From PGYR01 sp041675005 (GTDB taxonomy: Bacteria > Bacteroidota > Ignavibacteria > Kapaibacteriales > UBA2268): a stretch of DNA of 64,000 nt. The DNA lies in NCBI GenBank assembly GCA_041675005.1, contig JBAYUQ010000005.1:1-64000 (forward strand). Direction: 5' to 3'. Below, piece after piece: positions 18,575 to 26,548 of the stretch. How positions within the stretch are numbered: the first letter of the stretch is position 1; every line of letters starts with the position of its first letter. The translations under genes were made by a program, and so were the position numbers. Under the pieces are notes generated by a model that was not told the DNA's origin, did no database searches, and worked only from the letters and a program-made list of their open reading frames with translations.

Positions 18575-20488
18575 TCAAGTAGGTTTTTCATTCTCATCGT
18601 CTTTATAAGTTCTAATATTAAATGTAGGTGGTTTATAGTCTTTCTTCAAGTACTGAGTTGGTATCGTAACCATATTTCCATCACGAGCGGCACGGTAGTG
18701 TGGTGAAAGAATCTCAATCCCAGCTTCATTACAGCAATCCTGGATATTCTGATGAAGATCTGAATAAATGGTTGCTTGTTTAGCATATTCCCTAGTATAG
18801 GCATTTATTTGGTATGATACATAAAAGTCATCTAGACTTGTTTGTAAAACAAATGGTTCTGGTTTTTCCAAGATAAATTCTGTTCTTTTAGCAGCATTTA
18901 TCAATGCATTATGCATTTCTTTCCAAGGTACATCGTAACCTATAGTAACTGTTGAATGTAGAATCAAACCATTGCCACTTTCAGCTTCAAAACTGTAATT
19001 TGTTGTATGATTACTCATTACAGTTGCATTCGGGATAGAAATAATTTCATTTTTTATAGTTTTGACTCTAGTAACTAATAGTGATTTTTCCACTACATCG
19101 CCAACTACATCCCCGATTTTTACCCTATCGCCTATTCTAAATAGTCGCATATAAGTCAATACTATTCCCGCTATAATATTAGATAGTGATCCTGCCGAGC
19201 CAAATGTAAATAGAAAACCTAAGAATACTGATACACCTTGGAATACAGGTGAATCACTTCCAGGCAGGTAGGGGAAGATTAAGACAAACATAAAAGCATA
19301 AAGTACAACTTTTAATATCTGAAAGGTAGGATTTGCCCAATCTGGATAAAAACCCGACAATTTTAGATTACCTAATTCAACTTCTGTCTTAAAATAAAGC
19401 ATTGCTTTTAACACAAACCTAAAAACTATAAAAATAACTATTATTGTAAATAAACTCGGCAAATAGTTCCAAAATTCTGTTAAAATCTTCTTGACTGGGT
19501 TTAGAACATATCCGAAAAGTGTTTGAGCAAAACCTTGGGTCCAAGGGAAAAATCCAAATATAATTGGTAGTGATATATATATCAACATTAGATAGATGAA
19601 CCATTTTACTAGCTTATTCAATGAAGCAATTATTGCTATTATTTTATTGGAATCAAATAAAGTATAGTTTTTAATTCTTATATCATTAATCCTAAGACCA
19701 TCTGGATCATTTATCTTGCTATCAGTCCAATTAAATAACTTTTTTACATAGTATAGTAGTACTATTAACACGAATATAACCAAAGCAGCTGAACCAATTT
19801 CTTTTAGCAAAACCGATACACTAGTTTCATCCTTATATCTAACAATTTCGGCCGTAATTATTTTCTCATATTCAATAGCTAAAGCTTTATTCGACTTATT
19901 TTCCCATATAGCATCATTTTCTGAAATACTAACTAATATATTCTCACCACTAACTATATCATAAGTAGACTCAGATTCTATAACTTGTAAATCTAATTTT
20001 ACGAAAGTGCTTTTAGATAATTTTTCAATTCTATTAGTAATAGCAGTAGCTCTCTCAGATGCTGAAAAACTACCTAGTTTACTATAGATAGAAAACAGTG
20101 TATCGTTAAATAATCCAAGAACAGGAAAAGATTTAGCATGAACCCTTAACGAATCAATTCTTGCTTTTTTAAGCTCTAATCTTTTATTCTCTTTTTGGGC
20201 TAAATCAGATAATTGCTGTTGTAATTCCTCTTTCTTCAGATTATCAGTAGTTTTGAGTTGGTTTATCTTAGTTTCTAATTCGGCTCTTCTTATCGAATCT
20301 TGGATTTTTTGTTGTTGACTCTCTACAATTTTTAATTGGTATTCTTTTAAAAGGTTAGTATTTACGGAGTCTAGGATTTTTAAAGAATCTTTCTTTAAAC
20401 CTACAGTATCTTTTTGACCAAAAAGAAGAATTGGAAATGTTAATATAATCACAAATAATAGTGCTTGAATTCTTCTAATATTAATCAT
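18575..20488 (-). CDS. Mechanosensitive ion channel, MscS family, large form
   Basis: A 637-aa inner-membrane channel. A signal sequence (ending LLFGQ) is followed by a charged coiled-coil of about 110 residues, then several spans. The MscS pore and beta domain are recognisable from about residue 410 (GFLFTFGSAGSLSNIIAG, then RLFRIGDRVKIGDVVGDVVE) and end in the alpha-beta C-terminal domain. The family opens under membrane tension to release solutes on osmotic downshock. The long N-terminus makes it a MscK- or YnaI-like variant; the periplasmic coiled coil may interact with the wall. MscL is encoded 3 kb away. Confidence 0.88.
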   Translation of the reverse strand: MINIRRIQALLFVIILTFPILLFGQKDTVGLKKDSLKILDSVNTNLLKEYQLKIVESQQQKIQDSIRRAELETKINQLKTTDNLKKEELQQQLSDLAQKENKRLELKKARIDSLRVHAKSFPVLGLFNDTLFSIYSKLGSFSASERATAITNRIEKLSKSTFVKLDLQVIESESTYDIVSGENILVSISENDAIWENKSNKALAIEYEKIITAEIVRYKDETSVSVLLKEIGSAALVIFVLIVLLYYVKKLFNWTDSKINDPDGLRINDIRIKNYTLFDSNKIIAIIASLNKLVKWFIYLMLIYISLPIIFGFFPWTQGFAQTLFGYVLNPVKKILTEFWNYLPSLFTIIVIFIVFRFVLKAMLYFKTEVELGNLKLSGFYPDWANPTFQILKVVLYAFMFVLIFPYLPGSDSPVFQGVSVFLGFLFTFGSAGSLSNIIAGIVLTYMRLFRIGDRVKIGDVVGDVVEKSLLVTRVKTIKNEIISIPNATVMSNHTTNYSFEAESGNGLILHSTVTIGYDVPWKEMHNALINAAKRTEFILEKPEPFVLQTSLDDFYVSYQINAYTREYAKQATIYSDLHQNIQDCCNEAGIEILSPHYRAARDGNMVTIPTQYLKKDYKPPTFNIRTYKDDENEKPT

Positions 20489-20571
20489 CTTTATTTTCTC
20501 TCTTATTTAGTTAATCTAAATGAAACTACTGCTCTGTCAAGGTAAACTTTCAAAATCTAATGGTTAGCCCA

Positions 20572-20593
20572 ATATTATATTATTATATAATAT
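20572..20593. other. AT-only hairpin downstream of rpiB
   Basis: Nine-base arms ATATTATAT/ATATAATAT with a TATT loop. There is no T-run in the rpiB direction, so it is a poor terminator candidate and may only mark the end of the transcript. Confidence 0.35.
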
Positions 20594-20612
20594 ATTACAA
20601 GCTTTATTCAAT

Positions 20613-21053
20613 CTAACACCCAGTCAAATCGTGGATTTTTTCTATTCTCCTTTGGTGGCGACCACCTTCGAACTTTGTATTCATAAAAGTATCTACCATT
20701 TCTATAGCATCTTCTACTGTCACAAACCTAGCGCCAAGGCAAAGTATATTAGCGTCATTATGTTGTCTTGCTAAGGCAGCAATTTCATTATTGCAACAAT
20801 TAGCTGCTCTTATACCATTTACTTTGTTTGCTGTTATAGACACTCCGACTCCCGAACCACAGATAATAATACCGAAGTTATAGTTGTGTTCGGCTACAGA
20901 TCTGGCTGCTACATAAGCGAAATCAGCATAATCTATTGATTCATTACTATATGTACCGTAATCGGATACATTGTGTCCTTTTTCTTCTAGCTCTTTAATT
21001 AATATTTCCTTTAACTCAAAGCCAGCGTGATCTGAAGCTAATGCTATTTTCAT
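20613..21053 (-). CDS. rpiB: Ribose-5-phosphate isomerase B
   Basis: Interconverts ribose 5-phosphate and ribulose 5-phosphate in the pentose phosphate pathway. The start MKIALASDHAGFELK is the RpiB signature, and the phosphate and active-site loop ICGSGVGVSITANKVNGIRA follows near residue 65. The family active-site cysteine lies in this loop. The ATG at 21053 gives 146 aa, normal length; an in-frame TTG 15 bp upstream lacks family support. Monocistronic by context. Confidence 0.93.
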   Translation of the reverse strand: MKIALASDHAGFELKEILIKELEEKGHNVSDYGTYSNESIDYADFAYVAARSVAEHNYNFGIIICGSGVGVSITANKVNGIRAANCCNNEIAALARQHNDANILCLGARFVTVEDAIEMVDTFMNTKFEGGRHQRRIEKIHDLTGC

Positions 21054-21410
21054 ACTATTTTTATTCAATTAATTGATAAACTATAACTTACTAAATTTTA
21101 AACACAAAACCATTTCTTTGTCAACATAGATGCATATTTCTGTGGATTTCACCTATCCACAATTTTAACTCAATGTGGAATAAATATGGGTAAATAAATT
21201 TGCATCGTGTTTGTCAACATTAATCCAACATTTCCACTTTTTTATACAGAATTATCTACAACCTTTTTTGTACTTTTTGGCTATATCCAAACTTATGAAA
21301 TTACTAGATTAAAATACGAAGCAACAAAAAAGTTTACACCTTTTCCACCGCCTTATTAAAGTTATTAGATTTATATTTAAAAAAAAGAACATTATTATAT
21401 AATAAACAAT
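21054..21410. other. Non-coding region with DnaA-box-like cluster
   Basis: A 357-bp AT-rich gap between rpiB and serS. It holds four sequences close to the DnaA box TTATNCACA: AAATCCACA (minus, 21141-21149), CTATCCACA (plus, 21153-21161), TATTCCACA (minus, 21174-21182) and TTATCTACA (plus, 21252-21260). The first two form an inverted repeat (TGTGGAT, seven bases, ATCCACA). TTTGTCAACAT occurs twice nearby. It could be a DnaA-binding regulatory region or origin-like site; none of the boxes is a perfect match. Confidence 0.35.
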
Positions 21411-22664
21411 CTAGATTGTCTTAAACCTTAAGTACGGATGAAGGCATTCTGGTATATTTATTTTCTCTCCATCATAATACTTTTCTATCAAGGCAACTAA
21501 GATTCTTGGAGTAGCTAAAGCTGATCCGTTCAATGTATGGACGAATTCAGGTTTGCTATCTGCAGTTCGTTTGAATCTGATGTTTGCTCTACGAGCTTGG
21601 AAGTCAACGAAATTGGAACAGCTAGATACTTCTAACCAGTTTTGCTCCCCTTCTGACCATACCTCTAAATCTATAGTTTTAGCTGAAGCAAAGCTTGTAT
21701 CGCCTGTACATAGTTGATTCAATCTATAAGTAAACCCTAGTTTAGAAAGTAAATTCTCTACGTCAACAATCATTTTATCCAATTCAGTCCAACTATCTTC
21801 TGGTTTTGTGAATTTGACTAACTCAACTTTGTTGAATTGGTGCACTCTAAGGAATCCTCTGACGTCTTTCCCATACGAGCCCGCCTCTCTACGGAAACAC
21901 GGCGAATAACCGCATATCTGTTTGTTTAACTCACTATATGGTATCATATCGTCACGATGAAAATTGGTTAATGGCACTTCTGCAGTAGGAATCATATACA
22001 TATTATCCTCTTGCATGTGGTACATATCCTCTGCCATCTTTGGTAACTGTCCTGTTCCACGCATTGACTCTTCGTTTACCATAAATGGAGTCATCATTTC
22101 GTAATAACCGCGTGATGTATTTTCATCTAAAAAGAAGTTAATCAAAGCTCTTTCAAGTGCAGCACCTTTACCTGTGTAGAATGCAAAACCACTACCTGAG
22201 ACTTTTGCTCCACGCTCGAAATCTAATATTCCCAAACGTTTTGCTATTTCTATATGATCAGGTTTCTTTTCAGTGGTAGTTTCACCAACTGTTTTAGTTA
22301 TTATATTTTCATTTTCAGTTTTACCAACTGGAACAGATTCATCATGTATATTTGGAATTTGAAGTAATATCTCATTAAAATCAGCTTCTACTTCTGATAA
22401 TTCCGAATCTAATTCTTTTATCTTAGTAGAAACTCCACGCATTTCATTTATTTTTGATTGTGCGTCTTCTTTGTTTTTCTTTGCTTCTGCTATCTCTTGA
22501 GTCGCCTTGTTTCTAAGAGCTTTCAGGTTTTCTACTTCTACTATTATTTTTCTTCTAATCTCATCCAATTCCAGAGCTTTGTCTATATCAACCTTAGCAT
22601 TTTTGTTTTCTGCTGATTGCTTTACCAACTCTGGATTTTCTCTAAGTATATTTATATCTATCAT
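21411..22664 (-). CDS. serS: Seryl-tRNA synthetase
   Basis: Charges tRNA-Ser (and tRNA-Sec precursor) with serine. It has an N-terminal coiled-coil arm (about residues 30-105, rich in E/K) that grips the tRNA variable arm. The class II core follows, with motif 2 CFRREAGSYGKDVRGFLRVH and motif 3 ALATPRILVALIEKYYDG. The C-terminus IPECLHPYL is the usual ending. The length of 417 aa is normal. It stands alone, divergent from the lipoprotein gene at 22812. Confidence 0.97.
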   Translation of the reverse strand: MIDINILRENPELVKQSAENKNAKVDIDKALELDEIRRKIIVEVENLKALRNKATQEIAEAKKNKEDAQSKINEMRGVSTKIKELDSELSEVEADFNEILLQIPNIHDESVPVGKTENENIITKTVGETTTEKKPDHIEIAKRLGILDFERGAKVSGSGFAFYTGKGAALERALINFFLDENTSRGYYEMMTPFMVNEESMRGTGQLPKMAEDMYHMQEDNMYMIPTAEVPLTNFHRDDMIPYSELNKQICGYSPCFRREAGSYGKDVRGFLRVHQFNKVELVKFTKPEDSWTELDKMIVDVENLLSKLGFTYRLNQLCTGDTSFASAKTIDLEVWSEGEQNWLEVSSCSNFVDFQARRANIRFKRTADSKPEFVHTLNGSALATPRILVALIEKYYDGEKINIPECLHPYLRFKTI

Positions 22665-22811
22665 GATTATCTTGTTTAAGTGTATTTGATTTATATTATT
22701 AACAAAATTAACACAATTTTAGGAGAATTAAACCCTACATTTTTTATAATTTCTCAACTCCAATTACTATATTAAATTTAATTCTGTAACAAACCCGTAA
22801 ATCTATTTATA

Positions 22812-23507
22812 ATGAAAGTAATCGGTATTATACTAATTAGCTTATTTCTATTCTCTTGTGACGATGACCCCGTCCTACCAGATAAGTTCGTTGATTCTAT
22901 TTCCTATAGAGTTGTAAATGTAGTTAATTCAGATACTTATATAGTTAATGATGCAGAAACAGGAATAGATAATATAGTTTTATTAAACTATAAATTTATA
23001 TCCGATTCTAATCAACTTTTCTATCGTATTCCTGTACCGAATAGAAAAAATCCTGCAAATTTTTATACTTCAAAAGTATTACATGATACCGAATTTCCTG
23101 ATTGGAATAGAATAGATATGAGGGAAATGATATTATACTCAGAAGATTATGGGAAAATAGAGTTCACACTAGACAAATTAGATGATCAATTCATAAAAGA
23201 TTATAGAGATAGTTCTAGGTTTAATGAATTCAAAACACCTGACAGATATTCTTTAATTGTCGAAGGATACTATAGAAAAAATGGAAAATTTTATAGTTTT
23301 AATCTTAATTCTAAATACGAAGGAAAGATAGGTGCTATATTCAGTCCAGAAACAAGATTATATTATAATATCAAACGCTCTATCAAGGTAGAAATGAGTG
23401 CGGAATCCTTTTTCACAATAGATGGTAAAGTATTAGAACCATTGCAATCAAATATGCCATTATTAGAGAAAAATTTTAATAAATGTTTAAAAGCTACAGC
23501 TTTTTAA
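22812..23507 (+). CDS. Lipoprotein of unknown function
   Basis: A 231-aa protein with signal MKVIGIILISLFLFSC and Asp-rich residues just after the lipid cysteine (DDDP). The mature chain is rich in alternating polar and aromatic residues, suggesting beta structure, but I recognise no domain. Asp residues after the cysteine matter for inner-membrane retention in E. coli; whether that applies here is uncertain. mscL follows 56 bp later. Confidence 0.7.
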   Translation: MKVIGIILISLFLFSCDDDPVLPDKFVDSISYRVVNVVNSDTYIVNDAETGIDNIVLLNYKFISDSNQLFYRIPVPNRKNPANFYTSKVLHDTEFPDWNRIDMREMILYSEDYGKIEFTLDKLDDQFIKDYRDSSRFNEFKTPDRYSLIVEGYYRKNGKFYSFNLNSKYEGKIGAIFSPETRLYYNIKRSIKVEMSAESFFTIDGKVLEPLQSNMPLLEKNFNKCLKATAF

Positions 23508-23563
23508 GAAAATATTTATTATATTGTAAGCAACTTATTTTGTCTAATTATTAGAGAGGGTGT

Positions 23564-23995
23564 ATGCTTAACGATTTTAAAGCGTTTGTGATGAAAGGTA
23601 ATGTCATAGATATGGCAGTAGGTATCATCATAGGTGGTGCATTTGGTAAGATAGTTACATCATTGGTTAATGATGTGATAATGCCACCACTTGGTATGCT
23701 AATGGGTGGAGTATCATTCATAGATTTGAAGATGGTACTGAAAGACGGAGTAGCAGAATCAACTGATGCAGCGGGTGCTGCAATTGCAGCTGTTCCAGAA
23801 GTTGCTATTTATTATGGTAATTTCATTCAAACTACTGTTGATTTTCTAATAATAGCTTTTGCTATATTCATGATGATTCGTTTGTTTATGAATATGCGTA
23901 GAAAGAAAGAAGAAGTGGCGGTAGATGCCCCTCCTCCTGCACCTACGAAAGAAGAGCAATTGCTAACAGAAATCCGTGATTTACTGAAAAAGTAA
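23564..23995 (+). CDS. mscL: Large-conductance mechanosensitive channel
   Basis: A pentameric emergency-release valve in the inner membrane. The N-terminal helix and first span are highly typical (FKAFVMKGNVIDMAVGIIIG, then AFGKIVTSLVNDVIMPPLG). A second span (residues about 85-107) and a charged C-terminal helix (EEQLLTEIRDLLKK) complete it. The length of 143 aa is normal. The ribosome-binding site GAGAGGG is about 7 bp upstream. A terminator follows directly. Confidence 0.97.
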   Translation: MLNDFKAFVMKGNVIDMAVGIIIGGAFGKIVTSLVNDVIMPPLGMLMGGVSFIDLKMVLKDGVAESTDAAGAAIAAVPEVAIYYGNFIQTTVDFLIIAFAIFMMIRLFMNMRRKKEEVAVDAPPPAPTKEEQLLTEIRDLLKK

Positions 23996-24026
23996 ACGCT
24001 TTATAAAATATACCAGTTTTTTTACA

Positions 24027-24057
24027 ACCCTGCCTATTTTTTTGGCGGGGTTTTTTT
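24027..24057 (+). terminator. Rho-independent terminator of mscL
   Basis: A GC-rich stem CCCTGCC/GGCGGGG (one wobble) is followed by seven Ts. It lies 30 bp after the mscL stop and faces the 3' end of the convergent secreted-protein gene. Confidence 0.85.
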
Positions 24058-24078
24058 ATATCCAATTCCCTTGCTTTC

Positions 24079-24657
24079 CTATCTTCTCGGAGCTGACTGC
24101 CCCTCATCGCCATCCGAAATAGTAACACCAGCAAAACCCCAACCTCTTCCGCTAAGGCCTACTATAGTTATGGAAGTAATGTCAGCTCTACGTAAAGTAA
24201 TATTCTGATAAGAGTAGTTCCCAATATCATTGCTAATAGCCCCAACAAGTAAACCAGAAGCAAACTTAACGCCCTCGGGACCTGGATCTTGGCTTACTTC
24301 TTTGCAGATTACCTTCTTGTCATACGATGCTGTTTTGGAGTGAAGAGGATAAGGTTCTTCGTTTACAAATACTGCAACCGAATCATCATCATTCAATCCC
24401 CAAACACGGAATGAAGGATTGGTCTGAGGTTCGGTGAAGTTCACAGTAATAGTTTTCTTACCACTTCCCATAACAAAATACGTTGGGTCTTGACCAGCAC
24501 AGCCATAACTGACAAACGACCCACCAGTAAAAGTATAGGTAAGTATTTCTGGTTTGTTAGCATCGCTGCGGATGTATGTGTCTTTCCCATTGGCTATTCC
24601 AACTGAGATGAGGAAAATTACTGCTATTAGATTTATGTATGTTGATTTATTTTTCAT
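24079..24657 (-). CDS. Secreted protein of unknown function
   Basis: A 192-aa protein with a signal peptide of about 24 residues (INLIAVIFLISVGIANG). The mature part reads as a jelly-roll-like beta sandwich (TITVNFTEPQTNPSFRVWG, then ADITSITIVGLSGRGWGFAG). Two cysteines (GCAGQ and VICKEV) could form a disulfide. I do not recognise the family. The gene lies downstream of the AAA ATPase cassette on the same strand, with one cassette-flanking repeat in its upstream region. Confidence 0.65.
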   Translation of the reverse strand: MKNKSTYINLIAVIFLISVGIANGKDTYIRSDANKPEILTYTFTGGSFVSYGCAGQDPTYFVMGSGKKTITVNFTEPQTNPSFRVWGLNDDDSVAVFVNEEPYPLHSKTASYDKKVICKEVSQDPGPEGVKFASGLLVGAISNDIGNYSYQNITLRRADITSITIVGLSGRGWGFAGVTISDGDEGQSAPRR

Positions 24658-24736
24658 GGGTATAATTTTTTATTTTTGACAAATAAGTATGGATTAATAT
24701 ACTTATATTAACTAAAAATATAAAATAAGCACTTTC

Positions 24737-24772
24737 AAAAGTGTTTAAAATGCAAAAAAGTGTGAAATAAGG
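24737..24772. repeat. 36-bp direct repeat, left copy, flanking the AAA_14 gene
   Basis: Begins AAAAGTGTTTAAAATGC and ends GTGTGAAATAAGG. It matches 26291-26326 at 34 of 36 positions in the same orientation; the two differences are T/C changes. A small hairpin CACTTT-CA-AAAGTG (24730-24743) overlaps its left end. Confidence 0.85.
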
Positions 24773-24817
24773 TTTATTAGTGCGTATTTATTTCTTATAT
24801 CACATTTTGTGATTTCA

Positions 24818-26248
24818 CTAGGCATTCTTTCTGCTCTCTAATGTATTTCTACCAACTGTATATGCGTAAGCGGCAGCTGGTATATACTGTATATTCAAAC
24901 CTTCATACGTTTTAGTGCCCTCTAAATCTATAGTAGTAACAATAGGATTATTCAATTTACTTTGGGTGCAAAACTTATATAGACTTTTCAATTCTTTCGG
25001 CTTATTATAAAAACGGTTAGACCATTTTATTTCTAATGCCCAAAGCGGCTTTAGGTTTGTCTCGTTCAGCCCAACCATATCTACCTCACCATTCGACCAT
25101 CTGGCATACCATGGAGTGAACCTGTCACGGTGCATCCATTGTGAATAGATAGCCGTCTCTACCATATTACCAATCATATCATCTGTACTTGTGATAGGAG
25201 AGAAAAGAGCACTTCTTAAAGATGGATTAGTAAGATATAACTTAAAGAAATTATCCCTTTTGAACTTTTTCCCACTTTGGTCTATTCTTCTAATCAGCTT
25301 TATTAGGTACGCCGCTTCCAAATATTCTATGTACTTTTTCAATGTCGTTTTTGGTACTTGAGATTGCTTACTCAAAGACTCTAAAGAAAACTCACTCCCA
25401 CTGTTGAATGCGATAGTCGTGAACAGAGAATTCAGCTCCCTAGTGTCGCTTATACCATATATACTAGGTAAATCCCTAAGCAGAACTTTATCTACTATAT
25501 CGTGCCTTATATACCTACCAGGATTAGATTGTATCTGCTTTGAGAAAATAACTTCTGGATAACCACCAAAATTAATATAATCTATAAAGTGTCTATTTAG
25601 CTCATCCAAATACACAGAGGTATAGAAAGTGGTTTTTTCTCCTTTCCAGATTAACTCCGTATTCATCATCAATCTATCTAGCCCTTTCAGAGATATGTAC
25701 TCATTGAAAGTTAGAGGAGGCAACAGAAAATCAGTAAATCTGCCTGCACCACTTTCGTTGCTTGCAAACTTCAATGCGGCTGCTGCTGATCCAGAAACAA
25801 TAAACTTATCTTTTCTAAAGCTATCTACAAGAGTTTTCAGATGCAGTTCCCAATCTTTGCAATACTGAATTTCATCATATATAACATACCAATCTGACTT
25901 ATCAGTTAAGCCAGTTGCTTCTTTAGCATATTCAAATAATTTTTCTAACGATATGTTATTGTAGATTGGATTTTCAATTGTTATAAATATTATCTTCTTG
26001 GGGTTTATGCCATTTTGTATCATATCTTCTATGAGATGGAAAAGCATAACCGTTTTTCCAACTCTTCGTGGCCCCATAAGCACTACTGCTCTTCGGATTT
26101 CTTTCTCATAGACCAATAGTTTGAATAAATCAAAGTACAATCTTCTGGACATATCATTATAGTCGCCCTCTATATGACCATCTATCCACCAAGGATTTTC
26201 AAATCTTATTCTGTCTAATACTTGTATTTTAGATATATTTTTTAACAT
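24818..26248 (-). CDS. AAA_14/DUF4143 family ATPase
   Basis: A 476-aa cytosolic protein of the family with an N-terminal AAA domain (Walker A MGPRRVGKT near residue 60; Walker B YVIYDEIQY near residue 140) and a C-terminal DUF4143 region, whose tail ends in a nuclease-like ALEIKWS segment. Many genomes carry several copies; the function is not established. The ATG at 26248 has an AAGG ribosome-binding site; a TTG 21 bp upstream does not. A TATATTTG (26267-26274, minus strand) fits a Bacteroidota -7 box. The gene is bracketed by 36-bp direct repeats and looks like an inserted cassette. Confidence 0.85.
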   Translation of the reverse strand: MLKNISKIQVLDRIRFENPWWIDGHIEGDYNDMSRRLYFDLFKLLVYEKEIRRAVVLMGPRRVGKTVMLFHLIEDMIQNGINPKKIIFITIENPIYNNISLEKLFEYAKEATGLTDKSDWYVIYDEIQYCKDWELHLKTLVDSFRKDKFIVSGSAAAALKFASNESGAGRFTDFLLPPLTFNEYISLKGLDRLMMNTELIWKGEKTTFYTSVYLDELNRHFIDYINFGGYPEVIFSKQIQSNPGRYIRHDIVDKVLLRDLPSIYGISDTRELNSLFTTIAFNSGSEFSLESLSKQSQVPKTTLKKYIEYLEAAYLIKLIRRIDQSGKKFKRDNFFKLYLTNPSLRSALFSPITSTDDMIGNMVETAIYSQWMHRDRFTPWYARWSNGEVDMVGLNETNLKPLWALEIKWSNRFYNKPKELKSLYKFCTQSKLNNPIVTTIDLEGTKTYEGLNIQYIPAAAYAYTVGRNTLESRKNA

Positions 26249-26290
26249 AATAAACCTTATTTTGTACAAATATACGAAATAAGAGTTTTT

Positions 26291-26326
26291 AAAAGTGCTT
26301 AAAATGCAAAAAAGTGCGAAATAAGG
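26291..26326. repeat. 36-bp direct repeat, right copy, flanking the AAA_14 gene
   Basis: Begins AAAAGTGCTTAAAATGC and ends GTGCGAAATAAGG. It lies just upstream of the ATPase promoter, so on the minus strand it may also carry upstream promoter sequence. Partner of 24737-24772. Confidence 0.85.
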
Positions 26327-26360
26327 AATTTTGGGGTGAAATTATGCATTATTTCTATAT

Positions 26361-26530
26361 CTACCTACTATCTCGCCACTCTTCTTGTTCTTCTTTGGTA
26401 AGGAAAGTCCAAGCTATAACCTGGCTCGACTTATTTCCAGTTCCCATAGGGATAGTTCTTATGCTTTTTGCTCCACTGTCTTTCAACTTGTCAAATATTG
26501 ATTTTTACATTCGATTTCTTTGAGACTAAC
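26361..26530 (-). pseudogene. Detached copy of the rlmF 3' end
   Basis: About 170 bp matching the end of rlmF (28978-29154) in the same orientation. Read on the minus strand it encodes the RlmF C-terminus (FDKLKDSGAKSIRTIPMGTG and on to EEWRDSR, then TAG at 26361-26363), with one extra T in 26502-26506 breaking the frame to the upstream residues. Identity is nearly complete over 26431-26529 (one substitution, one indel) and falls to roughly 80 percent over the last 60 bases, mostly at third codon positions. No start codon or promoter: a relic left behind when ppsA entered. Confidence 0.85.
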
Positions 26531-26548
26531 GTCGCTTGTACTTTATGA

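Noticed and set aside
26314..26523. 69-codon plus-strand frame resembling one at 28862-29185
   Set aside because: The likeness arises because both are antisense to the two copies of the rlmF end; the coding sense is the minus strand.
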